A stretch of DNA of 64,000 bases from Mauremys mutica (lineage: Eukaryota; Chordata; Testudines; Geoemydidae), in the NCBI RefSeq assembly GCF_020497125.1, contig NW_025422870.1, positions 56,327-120,326 on the forward strand, read 5' to 3'. Positions 23,331-35,212 of this stretch are shown here, piece after piece. Within the stretch, counting starts at the first letter, position 1. Each line of letters opens with the position of its first letter. The position numbers were made by a program, and so were the translations under genes. Below the pieces are notes generated by a model. It saw only the letters and a program-made list of their open reading frames with translations. It did no database searches and had not been told where the DNA came from.

Positions 23331-24159
23331 TGATCTTCTTAGGCGAGAGCTTGGACAGAGCATTGTCACCCTTCTGACCCTGCTACAGACTTCAACATTC
23401 TGCTGGCCCTCCAGTTAGCCCTGCCAGTGCTCTCTCCCAGGAGAGCAGAAAGAAGAGGAGAGGGTGAGGGTCCACTGCCTGCTCCAATTACCTGACCCAG
23501 GGTCCCAGCCTATGGACACGTTGCCTGACACCAATCTGAGCAGGGTGCTCTTTGTGTGTCCCAGGACTGATGTTGCCACAGAATTTACATTCCATTATTT
23601 GGCTAGGATCAAAGAGAGAGCTTGAGGCTGGGATTCTGTACTGTTATAGGTAAACACCCACTACTGCCTCCAGTCAGATGCACGTCAGGACAGACCATTG
23701 TCCTTTGGGCTTTAAATTCACTGGATTATTCCAGAGCGTGGCCAGTAGCACTCTGTCCTGTCCTTATTCATGCCCTCATCTCATGTTGCCTGGAATATCC
23801 TTTTCTATGGTCTTCCCAGATCCTAGCTCTTGAGACACCAGCATATGCAGAATGTCTCTGCCTGCCTTCTTGTGGATACAAAGAAGCACGGCCACATCAT
23901 TCCCCCGCCTGCCTTTCTCCTCCAGGCACTCTAGGATCCAGTAGAAAATTGCTTGCCTTGCTTTCTATGCCTCTCCCATGGACTTGCTCCAGGCTATCTT
24001 ATCAACCCAGCCTTTTTCTACATTGCTTCAGCTTGTTTAGCCCTGGCCTCCTCTCTGTTCCTTCTCACATCTCAGCACTTTTGGTGTGAGCATTTTCTCT
24101 GCAGCTCATGCCATCTGGAACAACAGCCTTCCTATGTCGCCACCTCACCACACTTCTGA
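23331..24159. other. Anonymous sequence, no gene seen
   Basis: A 155-codon plus-strand frame (23622-24089) lacks any domain I recognise and has no supporting context. It is probably chance. Confidence 0.35.
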
Positions 24160-24223
24160 CCAAATTCATCCCTTGTGTAACTCCACTTAAATCAGTGGAT
24201 TTTACCTCAAGGATGAATTTGGG
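24160..24223. repeat. Short palindromic repeat
   Basis: CCAAATTCATCCCTTGTGTA is mirrored by TACCTCAAGGATGAATTTGG around a TCCACTTAAATCAGTGGA centre. It is a MITE-like hairpin of the type common in amniote genomes. Confidence 0.65.
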
Positions 24224-26412
24224 TCTTCTGTCTTGCCTCTCCCTATTAATCTCTTTCTCTCTGCTGCTGTTCATCATGATTTAACTCTTTTATTCTGCAG
24301 TGTTGTGTGACAGACACCATACAAAATACACATTGTTGAATTGTCTTTTTTTAACCAACATGCATGTCAAATAAGAGACTGATTCCTTTTGTATTAGCTA
24401 AATAAGAGAAAATATTTTAGGGTTTGGTTATTTTCCAAATGTCTGATTTTTTTTTCTCCTTAATTTCCCCCTGAACTGGAAACAGCATGTTTGACATGTT
24501 TTTTTTTCCTCAATCTATTTCCGTTATAAAGATTTGAAGCAGTATCCACCCCACCCTCCCTCCAAAAAATGCTGATCCTTATGGGCTGGCACTCAGCAGT
24601 CAGCACATCACTTTGTCATAGCTCCACTCATAAGGACTCTGCCTACTATTTTGGTCTGTTCCTATCTTTCACTGCAAGTGTTGCTGGAGGAGAAGCCTCT
24701 CATGCTGGGATTTCTAAATTCAAAGCATATGAATCAGTTTAGAATGGCCTCTCCCATTCAGGAATAGGTCTGTTTTGTGTTTGTTAACTAAGTTCAGGGT
24801 GTTTATTGTCACATACAATTGAATGTGTACAAATAAATCTAGTAAGGGAAGCAATCACTTTGTCCTCAGACTCCCTTCCAACTGTTCAGGCTGTACCACA
24901 CAGCTGGAAAGCCTGCCCTGAAGGGTCAGCTTACAGTTCCTTTGCAATAGGAAAATACCATAGTGGTACAGCTGCTGCTGAGCCACCCACTCAGAGCTTA
25001 AGGAGCATGTCCAAAGTGCTTTGTGCTCCAGCAGTCCCCAGCTAGTGGAACGGTCCCTGGGGAACTGCTAATACTGATGTAACTGAGAGGAGAGCTATGC
25101 CAGGGGCTAGATCTGCCCCAGGATTGGGGGGAACAGAACAGTGGATTAGCAATACTTACCCCCCATTCAGGGCCTATATGGAGCATTGCTTGGCCAGAAC
25201 AGAGAATCTGGTCCTCTATTCTTAATAACAAAAACATGGTACAATTTACACTCTTTTCTGAATGCTTAGGCATTATTGACATCCGTTTCATGCAACACTG
25301 GTGCTTTTTGCCCTCTGCACTTAATCATGGTCTAAAGAAACATTGATGATGGCCCCCATTCCACTGTCATTTGTGTGGGCTCTGTAAAGTACAGAGGGTC
25401 CGAATCTCTTCTCAGTTAGACTGGTATAAATCACAGAAGTCAATCGGGTTACACCTATATCAACATCAAGCTGATGTGAGTGGAGAACAAGATCCAGATT
25501 TTGCAAGAGTCTGTTTCTTTCATATCTGGGGTTTCAAATGCCTTAAAGTTTAGGGGTGTTCAGAGTGGGGTTTAGGTTCAGCCTATTATATAGATGGGGC
25601 CAAATGCAAAATTCAAATCTGGATACAGGTTTGGATTCTGAGCTGCGCCCTCCAATGTTAGGGACAGTCAGTCCTGGTGTTTGACTTCAGGACCATTTCT
25701 AATTACAAGATTAACAGCATTGATCCTTTCACCAGCCTCATTTTCCTAGTGGTAACACCAGAGTTTTGAAACAGCAAGTGGGGCAAATAGTGATACAAAC
25801 ACATTACTACATTCTTTTCCTCATGCTAAAATCGAGTCGCAACCAGAAGCTAATCAATGGGTAATCACTGTATTTCTAGGTTTTCATGTCAAGGACCTGT
25901 TTGCTTTAGCTAGACAGATGAGTCTTGAGAACTTCTTATAAAGAAAGAGGCACCTATAAATAAATGCACTTCACTCTGTGAAATAGTGGGTTGCCTGCTA
26001 TCTGGCCAGGAGCAAGATGGACTTTCACGGTGTGCACAGTTGATGCGAAGTAGCAAGTAAATCAAATAAACGGCCCTATATTTGTGATCTATTAACTACA
26101 TTTTGACTGAGACCTTTCATCTGACAGTTACCTGCCCCAAAGTATCTAGCTTTATCCTTGTCAAGGGGTTCATGTAAAATGTAACACAATAGATGGATGT
26201 AGTACGAATTTTGCAGGCTTTAGGCTCAACAGCCGTAGTCAGAATCGTATTGGATTGTAACTTGAATGTAACCATGTCCCTTTAGAGATGGGAATAAACT
26301 AAAGCCCCAGATCTGCCCTTTGGGTCATTTGGATCTGTGCTTTGTGGCTCAAGCCCCTTTCTACTTGTATTATAATTATTAAGAGGAGGAAGGGACTTTA
26401 ATGTAAGTTACT
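24224..26412. other. Anonymous sequence, no gene seen
   Basis: Frames up to 97 codons, none recognisable. T-rich runs near 24447 and 24500. Nothing else supported. Confidence 0.4.
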
Positions 26413-26486
26413 GGGCCAGATCTTCAGCTGGTGTAACTCCTCTTCAATGGAGCTAAATCAATATACACCAGCGGAGGATCTAGCCC
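26413..26486. repeat. Short palindromic repeat
   Basis: GGGCCAGATCTTCAGCTGGTGTA is mirrored by TACACCAGCGGAGGATCTAGCCC, with CTCCTCTTCAATGGAG near the centre. The two arms agree at most positions. Non-coding and MITE-like. Confidence 0.75.
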
Positions 26487-27689
26487 ACAGTATAGAATAG
26501 GCACAACCAGGGGTCTTCCAAATGGTGCTATGCATTAGCTGCAGCAGCTGCATGTTCAGGAATGAGTCAGTTTCTCACTCTTTGCCCAGCATAGGCCAGA
26601 AGCATTGTAGAGGCAACCCATTTGCCCTCAAACTGGGAGTGGAAGTGTCCAATTAATACCATGCTTCAGTACCTACAATCACCTAACTTGGGCACAAGGT
26701 TGCAGATTTTGAATCTGCTTCATTTCCCAGCTGCAGGGTGACTTTAGCAGCAACAGCATCTATATGAGGAGGCAGGGAGTGGTGATGTGGTAGAACAGCT
26801 ACTCCGTATGAAGAGATGGGCCAGAGCCTCCGGAGGGAGTCACATTGCCAGGCCTGAGAAGCTTGCCAGGCATATGCAATGACATGCTTGAGAGCTCCTA
26901 ACATACAAATAAAAGGAAAAGAAAAACAATATTCTGATGGCATTAGGAGGATAACGATGGATGTACCCTGGGTGCTAGGATCAGTTCTTTAGTGTGGAGT
27001 GAGTGAAGCTGCCTCTAAGTCTGTGCAGCAGTAACAAATTATTAATATTTAAATATATATGCCTTTTCCATTTGGCAGTTCCTGAAAGGTGTGTTATTAT
27101 AGATCCAGCTATCCCTGAGGCCTCCAAAGAAAGTGGATGCACTCAGTGTTTGTTTATTTTGTTGGCTTTCACCCTTTCCTATACTTGCTCCCCTGTAGAA
27201 CTGACAGAGAGAGCATTCTTGTGAAAATCCTGGGTTGGAAGAGGTGGACACTAATATAGAAAAATATCTGATTGCCATCTCTTAGCTTTTGGTCTGCTCA
27301 CAAAGGTTGTTTTCTTTTAGTGTTAGAAAGTTTTTTTTCCCCCCAATTCAGCTCCTCCCCTGATGATTTCTAATGGGAGATCAAAGGAGGTTTGAACATT
27401 ATTTTCATGATTTTAGCTCTTGACTTGCTTTGATGACAGAATTATTATAGATCGGTGGAATAGAAGTCAATTTCTGTTAATAGGCCCCTTAGGGCTCCAA
27501 GAACACTGAATAATAAATTAAAGCAGAACTGATAATACCGTACTGAAACTCTTCCACTTTACAGATAATTGTAACAAGTGGGGAGGCGTCTCTTTTTGCA
27601 CAATACATGCACATAATTGTGTATGGATGGGCCCTAACATGATCTGTGTATTACCAAGAGTTAATTACATAATGTTAATAACAATTTTA
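26487..27689. other. Anonymous sequence, no gene seen
   Basis: Short frames on both strands without recognisable motifs; no repeat named. Confidence 0.4.
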
Positions 27690-27960
27690 CATAATAAATA
27701 CCCATTAATAATCATTACAATTACTAATTATTTGAACCCCATCAGTGGCTTAAGAGCACTTACTGCATATAACACTTTACATTTCTGCTTTACTGCATAG
27801 TGCTTTACATATAATAATTCCTCACAACACTTCTCTGACAGTAGACCTTCTTACACCTCCCTTGCCTCCCGCCCAGTTCACAAATATGAAAACTAATGAA
27901 GAAAAGTCAAGTGACATGCCGAAGGCTGTGAGCTCTTTGTGTATATACAGTAGAACCTTA
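27690..27960 (-). mobile_element. MIR-like SINE fragment
   Basis: On the minus strand the order resembles a CORE-SINE: a decayed 'gacatgccgaaggctgtgag' region, then 'ttcacaaatatgaaaact', then TTTACATATAATAATTCC and CACTTTACATTTC. Diverged, so the boundaries are rough. Confidence 0.4.
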
Positions 27961-28054
27961 CAAACATCAATCTTTCAAACAACCAGTTATTTTTTCTGGT
28001 GGGTGGGGGAAGGACTCACCAACAAAAGTGATGTTGATGAAGAACAAGTTGATA

Positions 28055-28129
28055 CCCCTTCACGGCGGCACTCCACTTGTTTTTTTTTTTTTTGCTTGGG
28101 GCGGCAAAAAAACTGGAGCCGGCCCTGCC
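28055..28129. mobile_element. hAT right-end fragment
   Basis: GCTTGGGGCGGCAAAAAAACTGGAGCCGGCCCTG is the right terminal segment of the same CAGGG-ended family as 29889-30106. It is preceded by a T run (about 28080-28094) and a short GGCGGCA stretch. No left end is present. Confidence 0.6.
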
Positions 28130-28206
28130 TGTGACAAGTATTTTCCTTGAAAATACTCACAATGTAAACACTGGTCTTTAAAGTGTCATAAATGACTTTC
28201 ACCGAA

Positions 28207-28341
28207 CAGGGCCCGCTCCAGAGTAAAACAAAAACAAAAAAAGCCTGAAGCAAAAAAAAAAAAAAAAGGCTGGAGTGCAGCCCCTTGAAAAGGGCTGCCC
28301 TAAGCACATGCTTGGAATGCTGGTGCCTAGAGCTGGCTCTG
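28207..28341. mobile_element. Short CAGGG-ended hAT element
   Basis: Left end CAGGGCCCGCTCCAG and right end CTAGAGCTGGCTCTG are inverted repeats. CACCGAAC (28200-28207) and CACCAAAC (28342-28349) match at 7 of 8 positions, overlapping the terminal C. The interior includes an A run of about 17. Non-autonomous. Confidence 0.65.
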
Positions 28342-29702
28342 CACCAAACACAGTATGGGAGAAATGTACTGACTGCTATATAAGGAAAGATTAAAAATTG
28401 GGAGTCTCTTATGGCCCTGGGAGACAGAGATGTGTGGGCGGGACAGAATAAGGAAATTTTAATTTGCTATTCCAGTGGGGGTTACTGAAAGCGTATTGCA
28501 TGTGGCGGCCAGGAGCAAACATAATGCCCATTGAATTCCATGGAAAGATTCTCAGTGACTTCAGTGGGTTTTAGATCTAGCCTTTGTTATGCTACAGACC
28601 TAGGGAGAGATTTTCAATGACACCAATAGGACCTATGCACCCAATTCCTATTTACTTTCAATGGGAGTTGGGTGCATCACTGCCTTTTGTGCCTTGGCAA
28701 TTCTCTAGCCCCAGAGATTTTCAATCAGCCTAGCAGTATTGGCTGGGCTGCCCTCCACCTCCTGCCATTCCTGATCATATCTAGCCGGACTATGTCTGCC
28801 TGTTGTGCAGCTGCACAGGTGGGGAAAGAGCTCTTGGTGAACCTTGCCCTCTCTGATGGTCCTGTGCAAGGTGGCCGTAATTTTCACCTTCATTCTGTGT
28901 TGACTAAATAGACATCCCTTATACAGTAATTGGTTATTCTTCTTAAATCTGTGGTTCGTTTTAGAAAACTTACTGTTACCAAGGATGCCAATGTGTAAAA
29001 TGCCTTGAGTCTCAAACAGTAGCTATGTGATCTTTAGTTTAATTTTTTTTTACAACTCTTTCTGCACTTACTGTCTAGAGGGTTATAGGTTTCTCTAGCT
29101 GAACCAGCATTTATCCCACCTCAGTGCATCTTTGTCCTCCAGGCATATTCAGCAAACTGAGCAATCCACTCTATCTCAAGAAGTGCAGTGAGGAAAAAGC
29201 ACTTGATGGGGGTGGAGAAGGGTCAGAGATTTCTGAGCTGGGTGCAGATTCAGTGTGGCACCCTTCAGAAAGCTGTGAAGCAGCGGGGAGCTATTGATCA
29301 GATCTCTGTGGGTAATGTATTTGTTTTTGTGTAGAGCAGTGTTAATAACCACTGTCCAATTATATTCTAGATCTAAGTGGTCATCCATATTTGAGTGTGA
29401 AAATCTCTCTATGTAAATATTCAGATATATTTCCATTAAATAGGAAAAACTCTAAGCAGGGAATACAGTCAGGGAAAAGGAACAAGTAATTAATAACCAA
29501 CCAGACAAGTCTCTTGTTCAAGTCACTCATTTTTATTTGGCTGAAAGATGTAATGCTGAAAATAACTTAGCCTTGAGAGAAGGATTCAATGTACGTCTTA
29601 ATTTTGAACTTGGGTTTTCAAACTGATCTATTTCCATTGATTTCTGAGGATTATTCCAAAATTACTCTGGTGTGAGAGAGAGCAGAATCAGGTTCAAAAT
29701 CT

Positions 29703-29884
29703 TCATAGAATGTCAGGGTTGGAAGGAACCTCAGGAGGTCATTTAGTCCAACCCCCTGCTCAAGGTAGGACCAATTCCCAGATGGATTTTTGCCCCAGTT
29801 CCCTAAACAGCACCCTCAAGGATTAAACTCACAACCCTGGGTTTAGCAGGCGAATGCTCAAACCACTGAGCTATCTCTCTCCCC
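29703..29884 (-). mobile_element. tRNA-derived SINE with CR1-type tail (Cry I-like)
   Basis: On the minus strand a tRNA-like head starts near 29884. The A box TAGCTCAGTGG (29863-29873) matches the pol III consensus exactly, and a decayed B box GAGTTTAATCC lies about 40 bp later. The tail reads GGTTGGACTAAATGACC, TCCTGAGGTTCCTTCCAACC and CATTCTATGA, the CR1 3' end. That is the structure of the turtle pol III/Cry I SINE, which borrows CR1 machinery through a shared tail. It is a transposon, not a tRNA gene. A hAT is inserted just beyond the head. Confidence 0.85.
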
Positions 29885-29888
29885 ACCT

Positions 29889-30106
29889 CAGGGCTGGCTC
29901 TAGGCACCAACTCAGCAACCAGGTGCTTGGGGTGGCCAAGGGGAAGGGGCGGCACATCGGGGTCTTCAGCGGCGGGTCCCTTGGTCCCTCTCAGAGGGAA
30001 GGACCTGCCGCCGAAGAAGAAAGCAGTTCGGTGGAGCTGCCGCCGATCGTGGCTTTTTTTTTTCCCCACGCCGCTTGGGGCGGCAAAAACCCTGGAGCTG
30101 GCCCTG
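29889..30106. mobile_element. CAGGG-ended hAT element
   Basis: Left CAGGGCTGGCTCTAGG is mirrored by right CCTGGAGCTGGCCCTG. CCCACCTC (29882-29889) and CCCACCCC (30107-30114) agree at 7 of 8 positions. The interior is GC-rich with GCCGCCGAAG and GGGGCGGCAAAAAC. Open frames on both strands are compositional. The insertion lies at the 5' edge of the tRNA-derived SINE. Confidence 0.75.
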
Positions 30107-30114
30107 CCCACCCC

Positions 30115-31501
30115 TTGTCAAATCACAAAATGTCTTCTGTTGCTGGAATGTTTTCAAGCCTCGCTTTTGGGTTAGTTAGAAAGGTAATTGTAAAACTACC
30201 ATTTCTTTAATCAACAACTGTCAATTTAACTGATGATAAACTTCCTCAACTAAACTCCAACAGCTGATTTAGAGTGAAGGTCCCTGTTATGCCATAAAGA
30301 TGGAGATTTGTAAACAGTTGTGTTATATATTTGTATAACGTTTTAATTGATTTGAGGCTGGTAACCAGCTCCTAGCAATCTGTTTAAAGGACCAAGCTTG
30401 GTACTGTCACAAATGGAAACACACCACTTGACATTCACAGGACTTACACCTCTGTTCATTGGGGCTGACCTTGTCCCTCACACAAGGTTAAATTTGTCCT
30501 TGTGTAGAGGGCCAAAGCCTAAGCACCTTTAAGTCCCACGTGAGACCTAGCATTTAGTAGGGCTTAAATGGTACACCCCTTCTACTGACCCTCTGCAGAG
30601 GGTGAATTTCATTTACAGTTTGACAACTTTGCCTTTCACTTTCCCTCTTCTGGGATGATCCATACTCCTGCAGAATCCTCCATAATTGGCAACAGGATCC
30701 CACTTTTGGTGGTAGGGGTGGCTGAAAAGGAAGGTCTTTAGGGCTGACTCGCCAGGACACCAGAATCTCTGTTGGAAATACATTATTTGGTTGGAAATCA
30801 GAGTTTCTTGAAAAGCCTTTCCAGCAAACTGTTGCATTCCAAAGCCGGTAGCATTGTGAGAGGGAGATTACATGTCCTAACAGCAGTTTGTTCTAACTGG
30901 ACTGTCTCACTCAGATGAAGTGATGTCCTAATTCACAGTGGGATTTTAGTTAACCAATACACACTAAAAGTAATGTGCATTCTTGGAAGAATCATGGAGA
31001 GACAGAGACAAAAAGGAAGAGCTGAAGCCCAAGACGCTAAATGAAAAGAGTGAAGCTACCAAAAAGCATCTTTTTGTTTTTTAAATTCCACTACACAGAT
31101 GATTAGTGGATAGAGTAACTCCCTTTGTTCACAATGGAAACACCCCCCGATGCAGAGAAGACAGAACAATGTGTATCCACCACCATTCTGTCCTCAAAAT
31201 AGGATGTCAGTAGTGCCTATGCCAAGTGTTGGCCCCTCTTTATGGGAGTGAAATTTGCCCATGGAGAATAAAAACAGCGACTGAAAGCAAATTTATTTCA
31301 GATGTTTAGGGCCTGGACCCAATTTTTGCACTGTAACTATATTCTGGTAAAACTTAATGTCATTTACAGGTCTAAGTATTGTACTTGACTGTGCCAACAT
31401 TATCAGGCAGTGACAGTAACTGCATTCGCAAATAATTGTGAGTTCATTGTTGCACTCTCTTCAACCTGTCACAACTTAAGTCAAAAACCAAAGTAAAAAA
31501 G
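30115..31501. other. Anonymous sequence, no gene seen
   Basis: No frame with a recognisable product. The last 50 bp before 31502 may belong to the retrotransposon relic that follows. Confidence 0.4.
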
Positions 31502-32436
31502 GTGCAAATCAGAGAACTTATATTTGCTGATTATGCTGTCCTCATAGTGCACAATGAAGATCTACTAGAAGAACTCATGGGCCACCTTTCAAGTGCTTGT
31601 CAGGCATTTGCTCTCACCATCAGCATTAAGAAAATGGCTGTATTGGAACAGGGGGTTCCACAGGATCCTTCAATTACCTTAAATGCAAACCTGCTAGAAG
31701 TAGTCCAAAAGTTCAGGTATTTAGATTCTACAGTGACCACCAATCTCTCACTGGATGAAGAACTAAATGTTCGCATTGGGAAGGCTGCCACCACCTTTAG
31801 CAGGCTAACTAAAAGAGCATGGAACAACTCAAAGCTGACCATCAAGGGCAAAATGCTAGTGGACCAAGTGTGCATCCTCAGCACTTTCCTGTATGTTGGG
31901 GAAACATGGACAACTTATACTCATCAGGAGAAAAGGTTAAACGGTTTCCACCTACACTGTTTACACTGTATATTCAACACCAAATGGCAAGATAAAGTCA
32001 CCAACGCAGAGGTTCTTCAAAGGACAAATTTACCACGTGTGAGAGCCCTGCTCAAGCAAAGATAACTTTACTGGCTGGGCTTTCTGAGTAGGTTGGAAGA
32101 CGGACGCATACCCAAGGACATGCTATACGGGGAGCTATCAGAGGGAACAAGAACAACAGGACATCCCAAGTTTCACTATGAAGGAATTTGGAATTGATCC
32201 TGACCAGTGGGAAATCCTGAAAAGTGATTTTGGAAAGTGGTGTCATCATCTCTATCAGGGTATCAAAGTCCATGACAGAAGCTGGCTTCTACAGCTTGAA
32301 GAGAAAAGAGCCCATAGGAAGCAAGCAGCTCCCAAGCAAGATACAGACATACATTTGCAGTAACTGCCAAAGATCATGCAAATCTCGGATTGGACTATTC
32401 AGTCACCTAAGACATTGCAAACCATTTACTTCATAG
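31502..32436 (+). pseudogene. Non-LTR retrotransposon RT C-terminal half with zinc finger (relic)
   Basis: A 187-codon frame opens with LIFADYAVLI, the reverse-transcriptase FADD box with the second Asp changed to Tyr. It continues through a VQKFRYLDS-like motif, the IRIGKAATTFSRL region, and LYVGETWTTY, the thumb-side YGxExW motif. A stop at 32063-32065 is followed in frame by LYWLGFLSRLEDGRIPKDM, the WLGH-type block. A frameshift then gives FGIDPDQWEILKSD and RSWLLQLEEKRAHRKQ, and another gives ICSNCQRSCKSRIGLFSHLR plus HC, a C-x2-C-x12-H-x3-C finger. Finger-tailed non-LTR elements with this order exist in many animals. At least three lesions make this copy dead. The clade is uncertain. Confidence 0.75.
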
Positions 32437-32962
32437 GCTGCAATTCCCACTGTCTCTCATAGATGAAAGGATGCCAACAACAGTTGAACCCACAATTATT
32501 TACACTGGTAAAGCTGTGAGTTCAAAAATGTCAGATCAACCAGGAATGAGTCTCCTAGCAAGGGCTCAGTTTCTGAAAGTGTTTTTTAATCTTGTATGAG
32601 TTTAAGAGAATAGCAAAGCTCAAGTAAATCATAAAATTGGAAAGGTCTCTCTTCACCAACTATGCAAGCAAAACAGGAGAGTAGTAAAATGTTATCAATT
32701 TTCTGATAGACTGTCAGCCAGGAATGATTTCAGCGAGTTAATGAGTTGTGTGAAATTCTGTGTAGCAGTGGTCTTGGTGAAATATGAGTGAAGTAGAGCC
32801 AAGCTGTGTGGAGGATGAATTTCTTTAGAGAGCTCTGCATGCTCACAGGAGTGTTCAATTAAAAGCAAATAAATAGGGTGGGGTGGTAGGGAAAGCTTCT
32901 TTAGATTCACAACAACCTGGTCAGATGTGCTTTGGGGAAGCTCCAGACACTTACCATGTACT
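32437..32962. other. Anonymous sequence, no gene seen
   Basis: Short frames only. No repeat recognised before the hAT target duplication. Confidence 0.4.
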
Positions 32963-32970
32963 GTGGTCAC

Positions 32971-33396
32971 CAGGGCCTCCCAGAGGGGAGGACAAGTGGG
33001 GCAATTGGCCCCGGGCCCCACAGGGGCCCCACGAGCCCTGGCCCAGTGATGGTCCGGATCTTCGGCTGGCATTTCAGCAGCGGGGGGCCCTTCAGTGCTG
33101 CCGAAGACACAAAGCGACTGAAGGGCCCCTCGCGGCCGAAATGCCCCACGAGCCCTGGCCCGGCGGCGGTCCGGGTCTTCGGCAGCATTTTGGTGGCGGC
33201 GGGGCCTTCAGTCGCTCCGGCTCTTTGGCAGCATTTCAGTGGTGGGGGGCCCTTCAGTGCTGCCGAAGACACGGAGAGACTGAAGGGTCCCCCGCAGCCG
33301 AAATGCCGCTGAAGACCTGGACTGCCGCTGGGTGAGTACAAGCACCGCAGCTCCCCTGCTTTGCCCCAGACCCCCTGAATCCTCTGGGCAGCCCTG
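32971..33396. mobile_element. GC-rich CAGGG-ended hAT element with internal duplication
   Basis: Left CAGGGCCTCCCAGAGG and right CCTCTGGGCAGCCCTG are inverted at all but two positions. Flanks GTGGTCAC (32963-32970) and GAGGTCAC (33397-33404) agree at 7 of 8. Inside, a segment starting CATTTCAG at 33070 and containing GTGCTGCCGAAGACAC recurs 162 bp later at 33232. Several long open frames (up to 150 codons, both strands) arise from GC composition and do not encode a known domain. Confidence 0.8.
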
Positions 33397-33404
33397 GAGG
33401 TCAC

Positions 33405-34482
33405 CTGTTTAAGCTAGTGTTTTGATGTGAAAACTCATGATGTTGCAGTAAGTGCAGATGATTCAGTAGGTGGTAGTCCTCACGTTGAATCAATATCCTA
33501 GTATGGTGTTAGTTAGTTTGGGGCTGGTGGAAGTGTTCCCATGGGATACAAGACTGGCCACTATTAAAAATCCATCTGCACATTTCACAAGACTAAGCAC
33601 TTGAATCTCAAGCTCCTTGGCCAGCATCCAGTTGGGTAACTACATTCTGCCTACATCCTGCAGTTTCTATATGGTTTCTTCAGGGCCTGCCATGAAAAAG
33701 TAGGTGTTTCTGTGCCTTCTTAAACATCTGCTCTGTTCCATCCCAGATTTGTCTGCATTTCAGTGATGGGTGAAGCAGTTCCTGTGATCTCATTTGTTTT
33801 TTATTCTGAGATGGGTCTATTTAATTTATGCTAAGAACATATCTGTTTATCTGAGTTCTGATACTGTGCCCAACTCTGTGGTGTCTGAACAGGGATTTTT
33901 TTTTATAGTGCTTACTGGCCTAGTTTGTTTCGGTATACAAGTCCCTCTTAAAGCTATAACTTGCATATGATGATTCTGGGGTTTATTTTTGCATACAAAA
34001 AATTGTATATGCAGAATTAACTAATTAGGTTTTTGTCTGGTTACTTGCATGTGCAATTTGTATGATCACATGTGTAGCTGCAATAATTGTGTGTACAAAC
34101 TTGCATGTGCATTTATGAGCATGCATTTCTACAAATCCAACCCCCAAATTCTTCTAGAATGTTTGGAGAGTTTTCTAGTGTTTAATTTTTCAAATTTTTT
34201 TTAAGGCAGGTTGTTCTCCCCCTTTAAATTCATCCCTGCCAATATCCACTCCTGCTGCTTTTATTTGGGATTCAGGAAAACCCATGACTAATAGAAATGG
34301 CCATATATAGTACAAGTTTCTTCCATCCAGCTGTGTCAGAGCACCTCAATACAAAAGCCATATTGTTTCAGTCCTTAGATGCTCCTGAGCAGAAAATACT
34401 GTAATGTTGATTGGTTTTGTGATATGAACGAGTGAGTAAGAAAGGGAATTGACTGAGACCATCAAGCTCTTCTTCACTTAAC
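33405..34482. other. Anonymous sequence, no gene seen
   Basis: No frame above 60 codons was noted and no repeat recognised. T-rich runs near 33898 and 34195. Confidence 0.45.
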
Positions 34483-34556
34483 TGGATTAGCACGTAGGTC
34501 TCCTAGGCTGCAAGGTTAGTGCATTAACCTACTGTGCCACCTCTGTTCTCTCCCAC
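34483..34556 (-). mobile_element. tRNA-like SINE head fragment
   Basis: The minus strand reads GTGGCACAGTAGGTTAATGC then CTAACCTTGCAGCC. TGGCACAGTAGG resembles a pol III A box (TGGCNNAGTGG). It is probably the 5' part of a MIR/CORE-SINE. Fragmentary. Confidence 0.5.
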
Positions 34557-34936
34557 AAGGGAAATTACTTTCTGTTTTGAAGTGAATAATAGTGAACATT
34601 TAATAGAGAGCGTGAATTTCTCCTTCCCAGAAACCCTCTCTACCACAAAATGGAAAAAAAAATTAAGAGGAAAATATTAGAAAGGAAATTTGATAGCATT
34701 AGCTCACTATTATCTCTCATTTGCCTTTGTGGCTTTTGATAGCATAACACAGGCATAATGCAAAATGAATTAATTCCCTGTTTCCTAATGGCACCCTTCT
34801 GCCATGCAACACCATCTGGACAGCACTCAGGAAAGCACTTGGAAAGTAGAAAGGGGAAGAAGATAATAAACAATATCTTCGTGGGCAGAATCTTCCGCAG
34901 CAAGTGCAAGGAATGATGATGGGCCATGAAGACTTA

Positions 34937-35212
34937 GGGCCTGTATGAACACTTAGAGCACAGCCACCTAGTGTGGGGTAGATTTACACCCCAGCTGATT
35001 GTGAATTAAGGGTTTGTGTAGATCCAGCTGCTGCATACTAAAAGTTCCCTAATGCACTTTGATCTACCCTGCTTTGAAATGGGAGTTGGTTAAACTAAGG
35101 AACTTTTAATGCACAGCAGCTGGGTCCACGCGGAAACATTGTGTGCAGCAGGATAGATTTACTCCCTAGCTTGCCATGAACTAAGTGTTCATGTAGACAA
35201 GTCCCTTCACTA
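34937..35212. mobile_element. Palindromic MITE
   Basis: GGGCCTGTATGAACACTTAG at the left is mirrored by CTAAGTGTTCATGTAGACAAG at the right. Inner arms AGATCCAGCTGCTGCATACTAAAAGTTCC and GGAACTTTTAATGCACAGCAGCTGGGTCC also pair. About 275 bp, no open frame. The same GTCTACA-type end is seen in other palindromes in this window. Confidence 0.75.

Noticed and set aside
23622..24089. 155-codon plus-strand frame
   Set aside because: No domain, no repeat relatives, no exon-like context. Not enough to call a gene.
27003..27224. Possible exon after a pyrimidine tract and CAG near 27079
   Set aside because: No matching donor, reading-frame partner or recognisable protein. A single acceptor-like string is common by chance.
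29852..29884. tRNA gene candidate with a perfect A box
   Set aside because: The B box is decayed and the sequence continues into a CR1-type tail, so it is a tRNA-derived SINE.
32883..33404. Several overlapping 126-150 codon frames on both strands
   Set aside because: Repeats of a GC-rich module inside a hAT element create them. No recognisable protein.
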